From Bacteroidota bacterium (GTDB lineage Bacteria; Bacteroidota; Bacteroidia; Chitinophagales; UBA2359): a DNA stretch of 5,747 nucleotides. The translations under genes and the position numbers were made by a program. The stretch lies in assembly GCA_020627525.1 (NCBI GenBank), contig JAHDGP010000213.1:1-5747 (forward strand), read 5' to 3'. The notes below the pieces were generated by a model. That model had not been told where the DNA came from. It did not search any database and saw nothing but the letters and a program-made list of their open reading frames with translations. How positions within the stretch are numbered: position 1 is the stretch's first letter; every line of letters starts with the position of its first letter. Below, in pieces: positions 5,274 to 5,747 of this stretch.

Positions 5274-5747
5274 GTACTGTTTATAGATCATCATTAAGCG
5301 AAGGTGTTTGTATGAATCATTTACTTTAATTGCATTTTTAATAAATCCATATTCCTTAAACCCTACTTTTTCATAAATCTTATTTGCACTGGTTACATCT
5401 GAATTTACCCACAATGAAATTTGCTCTATGGTTGGGTTTTCAAATATTTTTTTAACTGCATAAGATATTAGATTTTGCCCAATCTTATTGCCTGATTTTT
5501 CTGGGATTACAAACATTTGAATAATTTCTCCAGAATGTTCCAATGCTTTTTTATCTTCCTGAACAAATCCACAAATGCCAATTAGGGTATCATGTTCAAA
5601 AGCACCAAACATGATATTCTTATTACTATTTTCTCGCAAACATTTTTCAAAAAACATTTCCTCCAGCTTTACTTGCTCTTCATATTTTGAAAGGAAACTA
5701 TCTGGATGTAATTGTAAACTTAATAATCGTAATTTGCGGTATTGCTT
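5268..5747 (-). CDS. GNAT family N-acetyltransferase, N-terminus beyond window
   Basis: The reverse-strand frame is open from the window edge to TAA at 5270-5268, giving 159 residues without the start. An internal ATG at 5657 would yield 129 residues, but the 30 codons upstream of it read Y-R-K-L-R-L-L-S-L and H-P-D-S-F-L-S-K-Y-E-E. That is the characteristic first helix region of GNAT enzymes (Y-R-x-L-R-L-x-A-L ... P-x-x-F-x-S-x-Y-E-E), so the gene is longer and partial here, probably lacking some 10-20 residues. Further GNAT features, numbered from the window edge, are the central strand I-I-Q-M-F-V-I (75-81), an acetyl-CoA loop K-S-G-N-K-I-G-Q (84-91, a slightly diverged form of R-x-x-G-x-G/A) and A-N-K-I-Y-E-K-V-G-F (121-130). 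The product is a cytoplasmic acetyltransferase using acetyl-CoA; the acceptor cannot be told. Its stop codon and last Gly codon lie inside repeat copy D. Confidence 0.88.
   Translation of the reverse strand, partial: KQYRKLRLLSLQLHPDSFLSKYEEQVKLEEMFFEKCLRENSNKNIMFGAFEHDTLIGICGFVQEDKKALEHSGEIIQMFVIPEKSGNKIGQNLISYAVKKIFENPTIEQISLWVNSDVTSANKIYEKVGFKEYGFIKNAIKVNDSYKHLRLMMIYKQYG

Overview
The window looks like a piece of a Bacteroidota chromosome, most likely class Flavobacteriia. The evidence is AT-rich DNA, AT-rich stretches without Shine-Dalgarno motifs ahead of the starts, a type IX secretion (T9SS) type A C-terminal sorting domain on one protein, a perfect match to the Bacteroidota -7 element TAnnTTTG ahead of the first gene, and several protein families typical of the phylum. 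I cannot name a genus.

Layout: a small predicted lipoprotein gene (73-558, +) converges, with a 12-base gap, on a T9SS-secreted beta-propeller protein (571-1989, -). A 217-base divergent gap leads to a secreted, very lysine-rich protein with a C-terminal Cys/His cluster (2207-2890, +). That gene converges on an outer-membrane beta-barrel 'transporter' of the Phenol_MetA_deg type (2943-3734, -). A 221-base divergent gap precedes a signal-peptide-bearing protein of a Bacteroidota family usually labelled, probably wrongly, 'asparagine synthetase B' (3956-5230, +). The last gene is a GNAT acetyltransferase (5268 to beyond 5747, -), whose reading frame stays open to the window edge, so its N-terminus is missing here. 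All genes alternate in strand, so each is probably its own transcription unit and no operon is visible. The five complete genes all encode exported products, but they do not form a recognisable pathway.

The most interesting structure is a family of short perfect palindromes (arms GGGCAACC and GGTTGCCC, loop GCGAG or GCAAG). It occurs at 2914-2934, 3816-3836 and 5253-5273, with a degenerate copy at 5230-5251. Every intergenic gap from 2890 onward holds at least one copy, always in the same orientation whatever the direction of the flanking genes. One copy has a compensatory base-pair change, and the loop change keeps a possible GNRA tetraloop. In the last gap the repeats overlap the stop codons of both flanking genes, and the variant base pair is exactly the one that makes the acetyltransferase's TAA. 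This looks like a REP-like dispersed element. No transposase, CRISPR array, tRNA or rRNA is seen, and I see no evidence of a novel multi-gene system.
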